Numbered from the stretch's first letter, positions 43,791-53,659 are shown. The stretch: DNA of 64,000 bases from Balneola sp. (GCA_028284195.1 JANQSE010000009.1:1-64000), one strand, 5' to 3'. A program made the numbers and translations. Notes: a model not told the origin generated them from the letters alone.

Positions 43791-45167
43791 ATGAGCCCAA
43801 AGAAAGGAAAAATACTTGTTGTTGATGACGATGGGGATGTGTTGCAGGCTGCCCGTTTATTTCTAAAACAGCATGTGCAGTCCATCGAAACAGAAAAAGA
43901 TCCAAAATCCATACCTACGTTGCTAAAGAACAACCGGTACGATCTGATTCTTCTTGATATGAATTTTACAGAAGATGTAAGCAGCGGCAAAGAAGGGTTC
44001 TTCTGGCTCAGGAAGATCCTGGAAATGGATCCATCAATTGCGGTGATATTGATTACTGCATACGGCGATATTGACAAAGCAGTAAAAGCGGTGAAAGAAG
44101 GAGCTACCGATTTTGTTTTAAAGCCATGGAAAAATGAAAAGTTGCTGGCAACGGTAATGGCGGCCATGCAGCTTACTGATTCGAAGAGAGAAGTAGCCGA
44201 ATTAAAAGAGACTCAAAAGCAATTGAGTAGCGATATCGATTATCACTACAAAGAAATTATAGGTAGAAGTCCGGCTATGCTGGATGTATTCAATACCATT
44301 GAGAAAGTGGCGGCAACTGATGCCAACGTGTTGATTCTGGGAGAAAATGGAACGGGTAAGGAAATGATAGCTCGTGCTTTGCATAGACGTTCGCAGCGAA
44401 AAGAACGTGTATTTATCAGCGTAGATATGGGCGCAATTTCTGAAACACTGTTTGAAAGTGAATTATTTGGATATACTAAAGGGGCATTTACCGATGCCAA
44501 AGAAGATAAAGCCGGCAGGTTTGAAGTTGCCAATGGAGGAACGCTTTTTCTTGATGAAATTGGAAATTTACCTATGCCGCTGCAAGCCAAATTACTTACT
44601 GTTTTGCAGAACAGGCAGGTAACCCGGGTTGGAGCTGTTACTCCAAAATCAATTGATATTCGTTTAGTGTGTGCCACTAATACTTCTTTAAAAGACATGG
44701 TTGCGGAATCAACTTTTCGCCAGGATTTGCTTTTTCGAATAAATACGATTGAAATTCATTTGCCGCCATTACGCAATAGGATTGAAGATATAAATGATAT
44801 AGCTGCCCATTTCGTAACGCTGTATTCAAAGAAGTACAAGAAGCAGATATCAGCTATTGATAAAGAAGCACTGGCCAAGCTCGAAAAATATCATTGGCCA
44901 GGAAATGTAAGGGAATTGCAACATGCTGTTGAAAGAGCCATAATAATGGCCGAAAAGGAAACTCTTACCGCTTCTGACTTTATGCTTGCCCAAAGCAAAG
45001 AACATACAGAACAGGTTTCTTTCAACGATTACAATCTTGAAGAAGTAGAAAAAATGATATTAAGAAAAGCCCTGTTAAAACATGAAGGCAATATTTCGAA
45101 AGCGGCAGACGAACTTGGTTTAACCCGGGCTTCTTTATATCGAAGAATGGATAAATACGGACTCTAA
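43791..45167 (+). CDS. sigma-54-dependent response regulator (NtrC family)
   Basis: A 458-aa three-domain activator: receiver (phosphoacceptor D56 in LLDMNFTED), AAA+ domain (GENGTGKEM Walker A; GAFTDA loop; GGTLFLDEIGNLP Walker B; arginine fingers in RQDLLFR), and a C-terminal Fis-type helix-turn-helix (NISKAADELGLTRASLYRRM). The sigma-54-contacting loop reads GAFTDA instead of GAFTGA. It is followed after 9 bp by its kinase and probably controls the divergent export operon. Confidence 0.93.
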   Translation: MSPKKGKILVVDDDGDVLQAARLFLKQHVQSIETEKDPKSIPTLLKNNRYDLILLDMNFTEDVSSGKEGFFWLRKILEMDPSIAVILITAYGDIDKAVKAVKEGATDFVLKPWKNEKLLATVMAAMQLTDSKREVAELKETQKQLSSDIDYHYKEIIGRSPAMLDVFNTIEKVAATDANVLILGENGTGKEMIARALHRRSQRKERVFISVDMGAISETLFESELFGYTKGAFTDAKEDKAGRFEVANGGTLFLDEIGNLPMPLQAKLLTVLQNRQVTRVGAVTPKSIDIRLVCATNTSLKDMVAESTFRQDLLFRINTIEIHLPPLRNRIEDINDIAAHFVTLYSKKYKKQISAIDKEALAKLEKYHWPGNVRELQHAVERAIIMAEKETLTASDFMLAQSKEHTEQVSFNDYNLEEVEKMILRKALLKHEGNISKAADELGLTRASLYRRMDKYGL

Positions 45168-45176
45168 AGCCAGGGT

Positions 45177-46541
45177 ATGCTAAAGAATCTGAGAATAGGA
45201 GTAATAATACGTGTGCTGTTACTTGGGCTAAGCATGGCATTAGAAGTTTATCTGATTATGGCAACCAATTACTATGTAAGTATGGTTTTGATTGGGATCC
45301 TGATTTTAGGGCAGATTGTAAACCTGATTATATATGTAGAAACCACCAACAAGAATTTAACCCGTTTTTTTGAGGCCATAAGTTATAATGACTTTTCTCA
45401 GAGTTTTACAAAATCAGGCCAGGGGAAATCGTTACAATCGTTGAATGCAGCTTTCAATGACATTATTCAAAAGTTTAATTTAGAAAGATCGAAAAGCGAA
45501 GAAAGTTATTTATACCTGCAAACGGTAGTGCAGCATATTGGCATCGGGCTGTTCTCTTTCAACAGCTCCGGAGAAATTGAACTGCTAAATACCGCAGCTA
45601 AAAAATTATTGGGAACCGCTGTATTCAGGAATATTTCTCAGCTAAAGCAGATAAGCGAACCACTATACAAAGCGGTGAAAGATTTAAAAAGTGGATCCCG
45701 GACTTTAGTGAGGCTTGCAGTTAATAACCGGGATTTGCAAGTGGCTATTTTTGCTACTGAATTTCGGGCAAAAGGTGATTTGTATAAAATTGTTTCATTA
45801 AATAACATTTCTTCAGAATTGGAAGAAAAGGAAATGGAAGCCTGGCAGAATCTTACTCAGGTTCTCGCACACGAAATTATGAATTCCATTACTCCCATAG
45901 CCTCGCTCTCTGATACAGTAAACTCTGTATTAACACACAACCTGCTTTCAGAAAATAATAACGGCGGTATTTCTGATGAAACGCTGGATGATGTTCGCCA
46001 GGCTTTAGATACCATTAACAAGCGTAGCCTGGGTTTAATGAGGTTTGTAGATTCTTATCGCAATATCACCCAAATTCCTAATCCGGTATTTGAGATCACC
46101 GAACTAAAAGAGATTGTTGAACGGGTATTAAACTTAATGAAAGGCGAAGCTTTATCAAGGTCTGTAGAAGTAGAGCTTCGGTTCGAAGCAGACTCAGTAG
46201 AGGTAAAAGCAGACGTCCAATTAATAGAACAATCTTTGATTAATGTAGTTAAAAACGCATTTAAGGTACTGGGCGGAATACCCGAACCTAAAGTGGCTGT
46301 TCGCTGCGGGATTGACGAATTTGGGCATGGCTTTGTAGATGTAGAAGACAACGGGCCGGGTGTCCAGCAGGCAGCCTTGGAAAAGATATTTGTACCGTTC
46401 TATACCACCAGCAAGAACACAGGAGAAGAAGGAACCGGGATCGGGCTAAGTCTGTCAAGGCAGATTATGAGGCTGCATAATGGCACTTTGTTTCTTCTGG
46501 AGTCGAAACCCGGGAAAACAGTTTTTCGATTACGGTTTTAA
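45177..46541 (+). CDS. sensor histidine kinase, NtrY/AtoS-like
   Basis: A 454-aa membrane kinase. Two N-terminal helices (about 8-28 and 32-50) have only a few residues between, so there is no periplasmic sensor domain. A HAMP/linker and a PAS-like region (about 95-190) precede the H-box LAHEIMNSITPIASL and the ATPase motifs NVVKNAF, VEDNGPG and GTGIGLSLS. It probably senses a membrane or cytosolic cue. Partner of the regulator upstream. Its end overlaps the convergent TonB receptor gene by 4 nt. Confidence 0.9.
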   Translation: MLKNLRIGVIIRVLLLGLSMALEVYLIMATNYYVSMVLIGILILGQIVNLIIYVETTNKNLTRFFEAISYNDFSQSFTKSGQGKSLQSLNAAFNDIIQKFNLERSKSEESYLYLQTVVQHIGIGLFSFNSSGEIELLNTAAKKLLGTAVFRNISQLKQISEPLYKAVKDLKSGSRTLVRLAVNNRDLQVAIFATEFRAKGDLYKIVSLNNISSELEEKEMEAWQNLTQVLAHEIMNSITPIASLSDTVNSVLTHNLLSENNNGGISDETLDDVRQALDTINKRSLGLMRFVDSYRNITQIPNPVFEITELKEIVERVLNLMKGEALSRSVEVELRFEADSVEVKADVQLIEQSLINVVKNAFKVLGGIPEPKVAVRCGIDEFGHGFVDVEDNGPGVQQAALEKIFVPFYTTSKNTGEEGTGIGLSLSRQIMRLHNGTLFLLESKPGKTVFRLRF

Positions 46542-49150
46542 AAAAACAGCTTTAGCTTAAAACTGGTTTGTCTTTCCAGGTCGTAAATACTCGCAAAACC
46601 TAAAACAGCTTGGCCTGTATGTGTACTAATGCCTTGTTTAATGGCAGAGTACCAGGGGTTTTGGGTATCTAAAAGATTGTACACCGAGAATAACAGCTCA
46701 ATTTTCTTACGGGCTCTTTGAGCATACTCATATTTTATAGAAGCATCTACCCGGGAGTAATTATCTAATCTTGAATCAAGATTCTGACGGCGGGAAACTA
46801 AGATATTTGGAGTGCCCGTAGCGAACGTCCACGAGCTGTACAAACTCCATCCTTTGGGTAGGTTTAAATCCGAAATCAACGAGAATTGATGCCTTTTGTC
46901 ATAATCGGTATAAAAAGGCTCGCCATTGTTAAGAACCCTGTTTTCCATTTGTATAGACGAAAGAGTATAAGTAGAAGCCAGGTTCCATCGGTGTATTCTT
47001 TTTTTGGCCAGAAATTCCACACCCTTCGATTCTCCCTTGTTGTTGAATAGAAAAGGAAATTCGCCACCTTCAAAAGATTGAGAAATTGCAGTACCTGAAA
47101 GGCTGTGAATACGCAGATTTTTGTACTGCTTAAAATAGCCTTCTACCTGTAAATAAAATGCAGAACCAGGCCTGATCCGGATATTAGCGGTATAATAATC
47201 AACAGAGGAAGGGGGTTGGTCTTCATTTGCCATAATCCAGAAATCAGTACTATTGATGCCTGTAAAATCCAGCCGGTGTAGAAATTGATGATTTTTACTA
47301 TACCCCAAACCCATAGAAAAGGCCGATTCGGGAAAGAATTGCGCCTTTATACGCGGAGACCATTTTGTATATGTTCCGTTGCTGAAATAGTACATCCGTC
47401 CGCCAAGTGTAAGATGCGCTTGTTTAGATTTGTTGAAATCGAGCTGTGAAAACACATCTATCAGCTGGCTTGTTCTTCTGCTTCGGAATGACCGGTCATC
47501 AAAACTAAGCTCCTGGTAAGTTACTTCAAAGTCGCTGTACGCAATACCGAAATCGAGATCAGAATTTAAAAACGACTTTTTGAAATATTGGTTAAAATGA
47601 ATCTCCTGCAGGTCGTTTTTAAGCGAAAGCGGTAGTACTTCTACTTGTGGCCTGCGGCGGTTGTTATCTGTTTCTACCCTTTGAAAGACATTATCTTCTT
47701 TAAAATAGCTGGAAAAATAATCGCTGAAACCAATCAGGGTTTCTGAAATTAAATGGTTGCCAAACGAGGCGTTATAAGAAAGGTTGAACATCTTATTTGA
47801 CCATTCATTCGAGGTGTTGAATTCTAAAGGCTGCCGGACAGGGCCTCTCTCATAAGTTTGAGAAGCATTATCTTTGCCGAGGTAAGAACTTAGTACGATT
47901 TGTGCTCCGTTCTGTAATTCCATGTACAGCTTACCATGTATGTCATAAAACACTGCGTTGGAGGAAAGTCTTCGAATACGCCTGTTTTCTCTTTTTACAA
48001 TAGAATCGGACTGAAAATCGAAAGCCCGGTCTATATCTAACCCATAATCAATAATTGTTTGATTGTTAAACCAATTTACGTTGTCGATGTATGAATGCCT
48101 TCCGGAAAACAGGAAACTGGCCTTGCCGGGAATTAAAGGCCCTTCGATAGAGGAGCTAACCGATGTGTTACTAAGACCAGCTGTGGCAGAGAATTTTTGA
48201 AGATTCCCTGTTTTAGTGAGAAACGAAAGTGTGCCGCCAAGGGGCGCGCGGTATTGCGCAGGGGTAATATCATAGAAAAAACCACTGGTACGAAGAACAT
48301 CGCCGTTTAAACCATCTAACAACCCGAATAAATGGCTTTGGTTGTAAAGCGTTAATCCATCCAATAAAATCCTGAATCCATCCGAGGAACTTCCGCGAAC
48401 ATTCAGCCCGTCATTAATTATAGGCCCGGAAAGTACCGATGGTAGCGTTTGCAGTGCCTGTATTACGTTGTTGTCACCCATCGGGCTAAATGCGCCTGCT
48501 TTCAAAAGCTTGCTGTACACAGTATCTGCCGGGGAGAAGAGAGAAGTACCGTTTACTATGATTTCATTCCCGCCGTAAGGCGCGGGTTCCAGGCGTACCG
48601 CAATATCTTTCCAGTTTTGTGATTCCAGCAGGCTTAGCGTAACTCGTTCAGGCTCATATCCAACAAATGAAAATAATAATGTGATGTGTTCCTCAGCAGC
48701 CGAAACAGATGCGTTAAATACTCCATTATCAGAAGAGGCAGTTCCGGTGATTTGCCCGTTCTCAAACCAGGAAATGGTGGAATATGGAAGCCTGTCTCCG
48801 GAGGCCGCATCAATAACATACCCTGATATGTGTGCGGTAGTTGTTTGATTTACGGCCTGGGTTTTAAATAATAATGCCTGGTTTCTTTCTTCGTCAATTT
48901 GAAGCCCGATGTTAAACTTTCGAAGTTCGTTTTCGAGTTCGCCATAGACAGCAGGTATTTGGGTAGACACCTGTACTTTTACGTCAGAGATTAAAGCCTC
49001 ACGATAAAGAAACCTCATATCCGAAGAATTCTCAATTTGTTTGATAACATTAAGCAGAGGCCTCTTTTCCGGAACCTGCTTTTGAGCGGATATATCCGAA
49101 GCTAAGCTCCAAAAAATTGCAGTAGCGGCTATATGCATTAAGGTTTTCAT
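46538..49150 (-). CDS. TonB-dependent receptor with STN and carboxypeptidase-regulatory domains
   Basis: An 870-aa outer-membrane transporter. After a signal peptide comes an STN domain (about 30-95, LLNVIKQIENSSDMRFLY), as in receptors that signal to a FecR-type anti-sigma. A carboxypeptidase-regulatory beta-sandwich (HISGYVIDAASGDRLPYSTIS) follows, then the plug (LPSVLSGPIINDGLNVRGSSSDGFRILLDG) and the 22-strand barrel ending KLKLFF. Last gene of the sigma/anti-sigma operon. The nutrient is not predictable; no SusD partner is present, so it is not a Sus-type glycan pair. Confidence 0.92.
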   Translation of the reverse strand: MKTLMHIAATAIFWSLASDISAQKQVPEKRPLLNVIKQIENSSDMRFLYREALISDVKVQVSTQIPAVYGELENELRKFNIGLQIDEERNQALLFKTQAVNQTTTAHISGYVIDAASGDRLPYSTISWFENGQITGTASSDNGVFNASVSAAEEHITLLFSFVGYEPERVTLSLLESQNWKDIAVRLEPAPYGGNEIIVNGTSLFSPADTVYSKLLKAGAFSPMGDNNVIQALQTLPSVLSGPIINDGLNVRGSSSDGFRILLDGLTLYNQSHLFGLLDGLNGDVLRTSGFFYDITPAQYRAPLGGTLSFLTKTGNLQKFSATAGLSNTSVSSSIEGPLIPGKASFLFSGRHSYIDNVNWFNNQTIIDYGLDIDRAFDFQSDSIVKRENRRIRRLSSNAVFYDIHGKLYMELQNGAQIVLSSYLGKDNASQTYERGPVRQPLEFNTSNEWSNKMFNLSYNASFGNHLISETLIGFSDYFSSYFKEDNVFQRVETDNNRRRPQVEVLPLSLKNDLQEIHFNQYFKKSFLNSDLDFGIAYSDFEVTYQELSFDDRSFRSRRTSQLIDVFSQLDFNKSKQAHLTLGGRMYYFSNGTYTKWSPRIKAQFFPESAFSMGLGYSKNHQFLHRLDFTGINSTDFWIMANEDQPPSSVDYYTANIRIRPGSAFYLQVEGYFKQYKNLRIHSLSGTAISQSFEGGEFPFLFNNKGESKGVEFLAKKRIHRWNLASTYTLSSIQMENRVLNNGEPFYTDYDKRHQFSLISDLNLPKGWSLYSSWTFATGTPNILVSRRQNLDSRLDNYSRVDASIKYEYAQRARKKIELLFSVYNLLDTQNPWYSAIKQGISTHTGQAVLGFASIYDLERQTSFKLKLFF

Positions 49151-49156
49151 GCAACC

Positions 49157-50128
49157 TTAATTTAGTGGAATAAATGAAAAGCTTTGTGCATTTACTTCCC
49201 GGAAAGCTCCACCTAATATTACTCCAAGATCGGATAATGTTGATGATATTTCCTGTAAAGAAATACTTCCTGAAATTAGCTCATCCGGAGTTTCGGCTTG
49301 TGAAATGTCGATCGTAATGTTGAAATGATGCTCCAGTTCTGAAATTACATCTCTTAAAGGGGTTCTGTTTAATGTAATTGTATTTTGCAGCCAATCTGTA
49401 TAATTGGAGATTTCTGCTGTTTCCGGTGCGCTAATTCCTCTTTCAGAAATTTCTGCTTTTTCTCCCGGTTTTAAAATTACAGGGGAAACGTTGTTGCTTT
49501 CAAGCCGGACACTTCCTTCTTCTAAAAATACACTGGTTTTGTTTCCCCATGTACTTACGTTAAACCGGGTACCTAAAACGGTAATAGTTCCAATGCCTGC
49601 TTGTACAGAAAATGGACGTTCAGCATCTTTTGCTACTGTAAAAAAGGCTTCTCCGTTAATTTTGTAAGCTCTTTGGTTGTTGCCGGTATTTACTTCATAT
49701 AACTCAGAGTTTGGGCGAAGTGAGATCTGTGACCCATCAGAAAGCTGTACCATTTTAATGCCGGATCCACTGCTTGCAATTAAGTTTGGTTGTGATGGGT
49801 TAACGAGCCAGAAGATTCCAAGAAAAGCGGCAATTAACACGGTAGCGGCAGCAGCCCAAATCCACGTATTCGAGCTTTTTTTAGTAAGTGGAGTAACGGC
49901 AGCATGTTGCCTGAGTGTGGTTTCTTTATAAACATTGTTCCAGATGTCGTCAGATTCACTGCTGAGCTTTGTAATCTCATGAAGCTCTTTGGTTCTGTAA
50001 TCAAGTAAAAACTGAATTAAGGAATCTTGAAATTCAGAGGTACCTTTTCCTGACTCTAAAACTCTACCCAGTTCTTTTGCAAGAATAAGGTCTTGGTCAT
50101 TTTCAGGTAAAAGATTTGCAGATTCCAT
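49157..50128 (-). CDS. FecR-type anti-sigma factor
   Basis: A 323-aa single-pass membrane protein. A cytosolic N-terminal region (1-90) that would bind the ECF sigma factor is followed by one helix (WIWAAAATVLIAAFLGIFWLV) and a periplasmic FecR domain (IKMVQLSDGSQISLRPNSEL ... GEAFFTVAKDAERPFSVQAG), then a C-terminal DUF4974-like segment that would contact the receptor STN domain. It starts 6 bp before the receptor gene. Confidence 0.92.
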   Translation of the reverse strand: MESANLLPENDQDLILAKELGRVLESGKGTSEFQDSLIQFLLDYRTKELHEITKLSSESDDIWNNVYKETTLRQHAAVTPLTKKSSNTWIWAAAATVLIAAFLGIFWLVNPSQPNLIASSGSGIKMVQLSDGSQISLRPNSELYEVNTGNNQRAYKINGEAFFTVAKDAERPFSVQAGIGTITVLGTRFNVSTWGNKTSVFLEEGSVRLESNNVSPVILKPGEKAEISERGISAPETAEISNYTDWLQNTITLNRTPLRDVISELEHHFNITIDISQAETPDELISGSISLQEISSTLSDLGVILGGAFREVNAQSFSFIPLN

Positions 50129-50132
50129 GATA

Positions 50133-50179
50133 GTTTAAATTTAAACATGAAAGGCAGACTGTTCATCAGCCTGCCTTTC
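50133..50179 (-). promoter_or_regulatory. palindrome and hairpin before fecR-like gene
   Basis: A 14-bp perfect palindrome GTTTAAATTTAAAC (50133-50146) sits 5 bp upstream of the anti-sigma start. A 9-bp stem (GAAAGGCAG / CTGCCTTTC, 50149-50179) precedes it after the lipoprotein stop. The pair could attenuate read-through from the lipoprotein gene or mark an internal promoter. Confidence 0.4.
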
Positions 50180-50195
50180 GGGGTTGAGTGGATAT

Positions 50196-51098
50196 TTATT
50201 CTTCAGCTCCACCATCTTTTAATGAGAAGCGAACAACTTTTGCAACTTTCTTAAATCGAAGTAGCGCAGTGCCATCGCCTTCAAATTCGATGGTTCCTTC
50301 TACAACTTTTTCGTCGTTTCTGTCACCAAGGGTTTTGGTAAGAGTCATGCTGTAATTTAACGTTCCAAGTACGCCTTGTTCCAGGTTGCCATTGGCTGCT
50401 ACAGAGTCTTTATCGATAGTTACGTTGATGAATTCGATGTCAACAACATAGTTTCTTGAAGCTTCAAGGCTGTCTTTTGTAATACCTGATGCGTTTCCTT
50501 CAGCATGGTGGGTACCATCTATACTTACAACACTGCTTGTGCTGTGTAAGCCTGCAATTGCGAATGTATCAACCCGCGCAAATTCAGAATTTCTTTTTCT
50601 GGAATTCACAAATCCGCTTTTGTTGGATGTAAAGTCAACACTTTCGATAGAGTCCCGGTTAGCACGGGGACGAGTGATAAAACTGCCTTCTGGTGATTTA
50701 AAGATATAAGTATTTAACAGAGAAACACCTTTACTGAATTCGCCATTATTCACATTACGGTTGTATTGTAGGGTATGAGTTCCGGTTTCAGGGTCGTAGC
50801 TGTACGAATAGTTTGATTCTCTGCCACGGCCGGTTCTATCATCATCTGGCATGGCTTTGTTACGGTTGTCGCCATAAGAAATGCCACTTTCATCTGCAGT
50901 GGATACTGCATCATAAATACTATTCATTACTCCGGAATTATCTGACGATACAGTTTCGCCGATAATTTGGGTTGCCAGTTCGATATCTTCATCAGATAAA
51001 GATTCAACTTCGTTATTTACCGCAGAACAAGCTGCGAATGTAACCATCAGGCTTGCACCCAACAGCGTTAGTTTTGATTTGTAGTTTAGAGATTTCAT
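50196..51098 (-). CDS. hypothetical lipoprotein in ECF sigma operon
   Basis: About 300 aa; the ATG at 51098 is preferred because AGAGGA lies just upstream and it begins directly with a lipoprotein signal (LLGASLMVTFAACS, Cys23). The mature protein is Ser/Asn/Asp-rich with a middle section of beta-strand-like repeats and no family I recognise. It separates the sigma gene from its FecR partner, which is not the usual order, and has a 125-bp leader. A surface sensor or a highly expressed target of the sigma factor are possible roles, both speculative. Confidence 0.6.
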   Translation of the reverse strand: MKSLNYKSKLTLLGASLMVTFAACSAVNNEVESLSDEDIELATQIIGETVSSDNSGVMNSIYDAVSTADESGISYGDNRNKAMPDDDRTGRGRESNYSYSYDPETGTHTLQYNRNVNNGEFSKGVSLLNTYIFKSPEGSFITRPRANRDSIESVDFTSNKSGFVNSRKRNSEFARVDTFAIAGLHSTSSVVSIDGTHHAEGNASGITKDSLEASRNYVVDIEFINVTIDKDSVAANGNLEQGVLGTLNYSMTLTKTLGDRNDEKVVEGTIEFEGDGTALLRFKKVAKVVRFSLKDGGAEE

Positions 51099-51223
51099 AA
51101 TTAATCCTCTTTTTGTTTGGTTAAAGACTGTTCGTCGTTTGTCTTTAGTACACACGAGGTTTTCCATCCCCCTAAAAAAAGGTTAAAAAATTTCTGAAAT
51201 CAAAAATCATTGTCGACAACATT

Positions 51224-51841
51224 CTAACGGTACTTTTCTAAAGCTATTCTCATATCCTTTAACGCCAGCCCCATGTGGTTTTCTACTGTTTTGATGGAAA
51301 CATCTAGAACTTTTGCAGTTTCTTTGTAGGTAAATTCCTGAATAAAGCACATCCTGAAAACTTCCTGCCTTTTCTCCGGCATAGCTGAAATAGCTTTTTC
51401 AATGGCTTTATTTAATTCTTTGACTTTTTCTTCTTTCTCATGGCTATCATCTGCTTCATCTTCAGTGCTTGCTTCTTGCAATCTAGCTTCTTCATCGAAC
51501 TTGGAATGGTCGCGAAATAAGTTCAGCATTCGTGTATAGGCAATCCTGAACAGAAATGAGCGAAGGGATTTTTCCACATCTATTTCAGTACGTTTCTCCC
51601 AGATCATTACAAATGCCTGTTGTACTAAATCTTTAGCGGCTTCTTTTGCTGTGCCCCGTTTAATAAGAAAATTCAGAAGAAATACATTGTAGCGATCGAA
51701 AAACTCTTTAAAGGCTTCATGATCTCCATTTTTGATCTTAACTGCGAGTTCAGGATCATTTAGTTCTTTGGATTGATCGGAAGCAAGAAGAAATATGAGC
51801 TGTAAAAGTAAACTGTTCATAGCGGAATATAATTGCAACAA
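51224..51841 (-). CDS. ECF RNA polymerase sigma factor (FecI-like)
   Basis: Up to 205 aa. Region 2 (HEAFKEFFDRYNVFLLNFLIKR ... AAKDLVQQAFVMIWEKR ... SFLFRIAYTRMLNLFRD) and region 4 (ISAMPEKRQEVFRMCFIQEFTYKETAKVLDVSIKTVENHM) are complete; the linker is acidic. An ATG at 51820 is an alternative start. It heads an operon with a lipoprotein, a FecR anti-sigma and a TonB receptor, the usual cell-surface signalling set. Confidence 0.93.
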   Translation of the reverse strand: MLQLYSAMNSLLLQLIFLLASDQSKELNDPELAVKIKNGDHEAFKEFFDRYNVFLLNFLIKRGTAKEAAKDLVQQAFVMIWEKRTEIDVEKSLRSFLFRIAYTRMLNLFRDHSKFDEEARLQEASTEDEADDSHEKEEKVKELNKAIEKAISAMPEKRQEVFRMCFIQEFTYKETAKVLDVSIKTVENHMGLALKDMRIALEKYR

Positions 51842-51882
51842 ATACCAATGAACAATCGAAGATTTATTCTAAATTCAGAGAG

Positions 51883-52692
51883 ATGAAGTATCTGGTTTTA
51901 ATTTGCTCATTATTAGTTTCTATGAATACGTCTGCTCAGGAAGGCTCGGTAGAAGTATATCACACTGAGATTAAGGAAGGAGTAAGGATATTTGGCAAGA
52001 ACAAAAATATTTACCCGGTTACGATCCAGCTTAGTGCAAAAACCGAGAATATGCGATCGCTAAAAAACCTGCCGTTAATAAAAGTAATTCCAGGAAACAG
52101 AGAAATTGCACTTACTGATCTGGTGCCTGTGGATGATTCCAAGTCCTGGAATATGCGTTACAGTTACGTTTTTTACATGGGAAGTATAAACGCAGAACAC
52201 AATCCCAATTTTGCTTACCGGTTGCCTTTTAAGAAAGGGCAAACGTATAGATTGGATCAGGGTTTTGGTGGAAGTTTTTCCCATTCGGGAGACAGCAAGT
52301 ATTCTCTGGATTTTAATATGGAAATTGGCACGGATATATACGCAGCCCGGGCAGGCCTGGTAGTAGAAACTGAAGATAGATACACCGAAGGTGGAGGGGA
52401 CCGTAAGTTTCTGGAAAAAGCTAATCGAATTTTAATACTGCATAATGACGGGACTTGGGCACAGTACACGCACCTTAAAAAGAATGGTGTGTTTGTAAAG
52501 GTAGGGGACCGGGTAAGAGCAGGACAGCGAATAGGTGCTTCCGGAGCCACAGGATATGCAACCGGGCCGCATCTTCATTTTTCGGTAATGAAAACAAAGC
52601 CGGGCGGAGGGTTTATTACCATTCCTGTTAAGTTCAAAACCAGAAAAGGTATAGTAATGCTTAAAGAGGGGGAGAGTTATACAGGGTATTAG
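51883..52692 (+). CDS. M23-family (LytM) metallopeptidase
   Basis: A 269-aa exported protein with a signal peptide (LVLICSLLVSMNTSAQ). HSGDSKYSLDFNMEIGTDIYAARAGLV contains the first metal His and Asp, and YATGPHLHFSV the HxH motif of LytM endopeptidases, so the zinc site is complete. The N-terminal half is a beta domain. It probably cleaves peptidoglycan cross-links or a surface protein. Divergent from the ECF sigma gene, 41 bp apart. Confidence 0.9.
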   Translation: MKYLVLICSLLVSMNTSAQEGSVEVYHTEIKEGVRIFGKNKNIYPVTIQLSAKTENMRSLKNLPLIKVIPGNREIALTDLVPVDDSKSWNMRYSYVFYMGSINAEHNPNFAYRLPFKKGQTYRLDQGFGGSFSHSGDSKYSLDFNMEIGTDIYAARAGLVVETEDRYTEGGGDRKFLEKANRILILHNDGTWAQYTHLKKNGVFVKVGDRVRAGQRIGASGATGYATGPHLHFSVMKTKPGGGFITIPVKFKTRKGIVMLKEGESYTGY

Positions 52693-52720
52693 TGCAAAAA
52701 CGTCAATATTGAATATTGAT

Positions 52721-53659
52721 TCACTTCTTATTTTCCTCTTTAAACTCATCCAGCGATAATCCTTTCATAACCGCATCATAGCTGGAAATATCCTTAGGCA
52801 GGATAATATCGTTCTTATTCTGTCCCAACCCGGATAATGTACCCAGGTATTTTTCAGCAAGACGAAGTTTCATGGCTTCTGTACCCATAGGAGCTGACAG
52901 AGCATCCGCAATTTGTTCGATAGAAACAGCCGTTGCTTCTGCAATGGCTTCAATTTCTTTGGCCACACCTTCCGCTTCATTAATACGGCGCTGTTTTTCT
53001 GCTTCAGAAATATTAATCATCTCAGCTTTAAGGCCTTCACCGTCATTTTCTTTACTTCCAAGTACACCTTCTGATTTTGCAATAACTGCACGGCGATCCC
53101 TTTCAGCCGTCATCTGGCGCTCCATCGCTTTTTGTACCGTTCTTGGGGTAAGGATATTTTTTATCTCGTAACGATGAACTTTAATACCCCAAGGCAGTTC
53201 CATTTCGCTGAGCACTTTTACCACTTCTTTACTCATGAAGGCACGTTCCTCAAAAGTCTGATCCAAATCCATTAAACCTATAACCGAACGGGTGGTGGTT
53301 TGCGCAAGTTGAATGGCTGCATATCGGTAATTGGTAACCCCGTAGCTGGCATTTACCGGATCAGTTACGCTGAGGTAAATCACTCCATCTACTTCTACCT
53401 TTACATTGTCTTTGGTGAAACATTCCTGTGGTTCCACTTCGATAGTTTCTTCTCTTAAATCCTGCTTGTACACTACTTTATCAACGAAGGGAACCAGGGC
53501 ATGAAAACCCGGCCCTAACGTTTTATGATAATTACCGAGACGTTCTACAATGTAAGAATACTGATTAGGTACTAATCGGAGCGACTTAATGATCTTAAAG
53601 ATCAGGAACAGAACAAAAAGGCCAACAAGAATCTGGCTTACAATTTCGACAATTTCCAT
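52721..53659 (-). CDS. SPFH/band-7 protein, paraslipin-like
   Basis: A 312-aa membrane-scaffold protein: an N-terminal helix (IVEIVSQILVGLFVLFLIF), an SPFH domain (VPNQYSYIVERLGNYHKTLGPGFHALVPFVDKV), and an Ala/Glu-rich coiled coil (ERDRRAVIAKSEG ... AEKQRRINEAEGVA). QmcA/stomatin-type proteins form ring oligomers at microdomains and affect protease or transporter function. Third gene of an NfeD-SPFH-SPFH operon, 3 bp after its paralogue. Confidence 0.92.
   Translation of the reverse strand: MEIVEIVSQILVGLFVLFLIFKIIKSLRLVPNQYSYIVERLGNYHKTLGPGFHALVPFVDKVVYKQDLREETIEVEPQECFTKDNVKVEVDGVIYLSVTDPVNASYGVTNYRYAAIQLAQTTTRSVIGLMDLDQTFEERAFMSKEVVKVLSEMELPWGIKVHRYEIKNILTPRTVQKAMERQMTAERDRRAVIAKSEGVLGSKENDGEGLKAEMINISEAEKQRRINEAEGVAKEIEAIAEATAVSIEQIADALSAPMGTEAMKLRLAEKYLGTLSGLGQNKNDIILPKDISSYDAVMKGLSLDEFKEENKK

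Noticed and set aside
46538-49150. SusC-type glycan receptor
   Set aside because: No SusD gene follows, and the STN domain with sigma/FecR neighbours points to a signalling TonB receptor instead.
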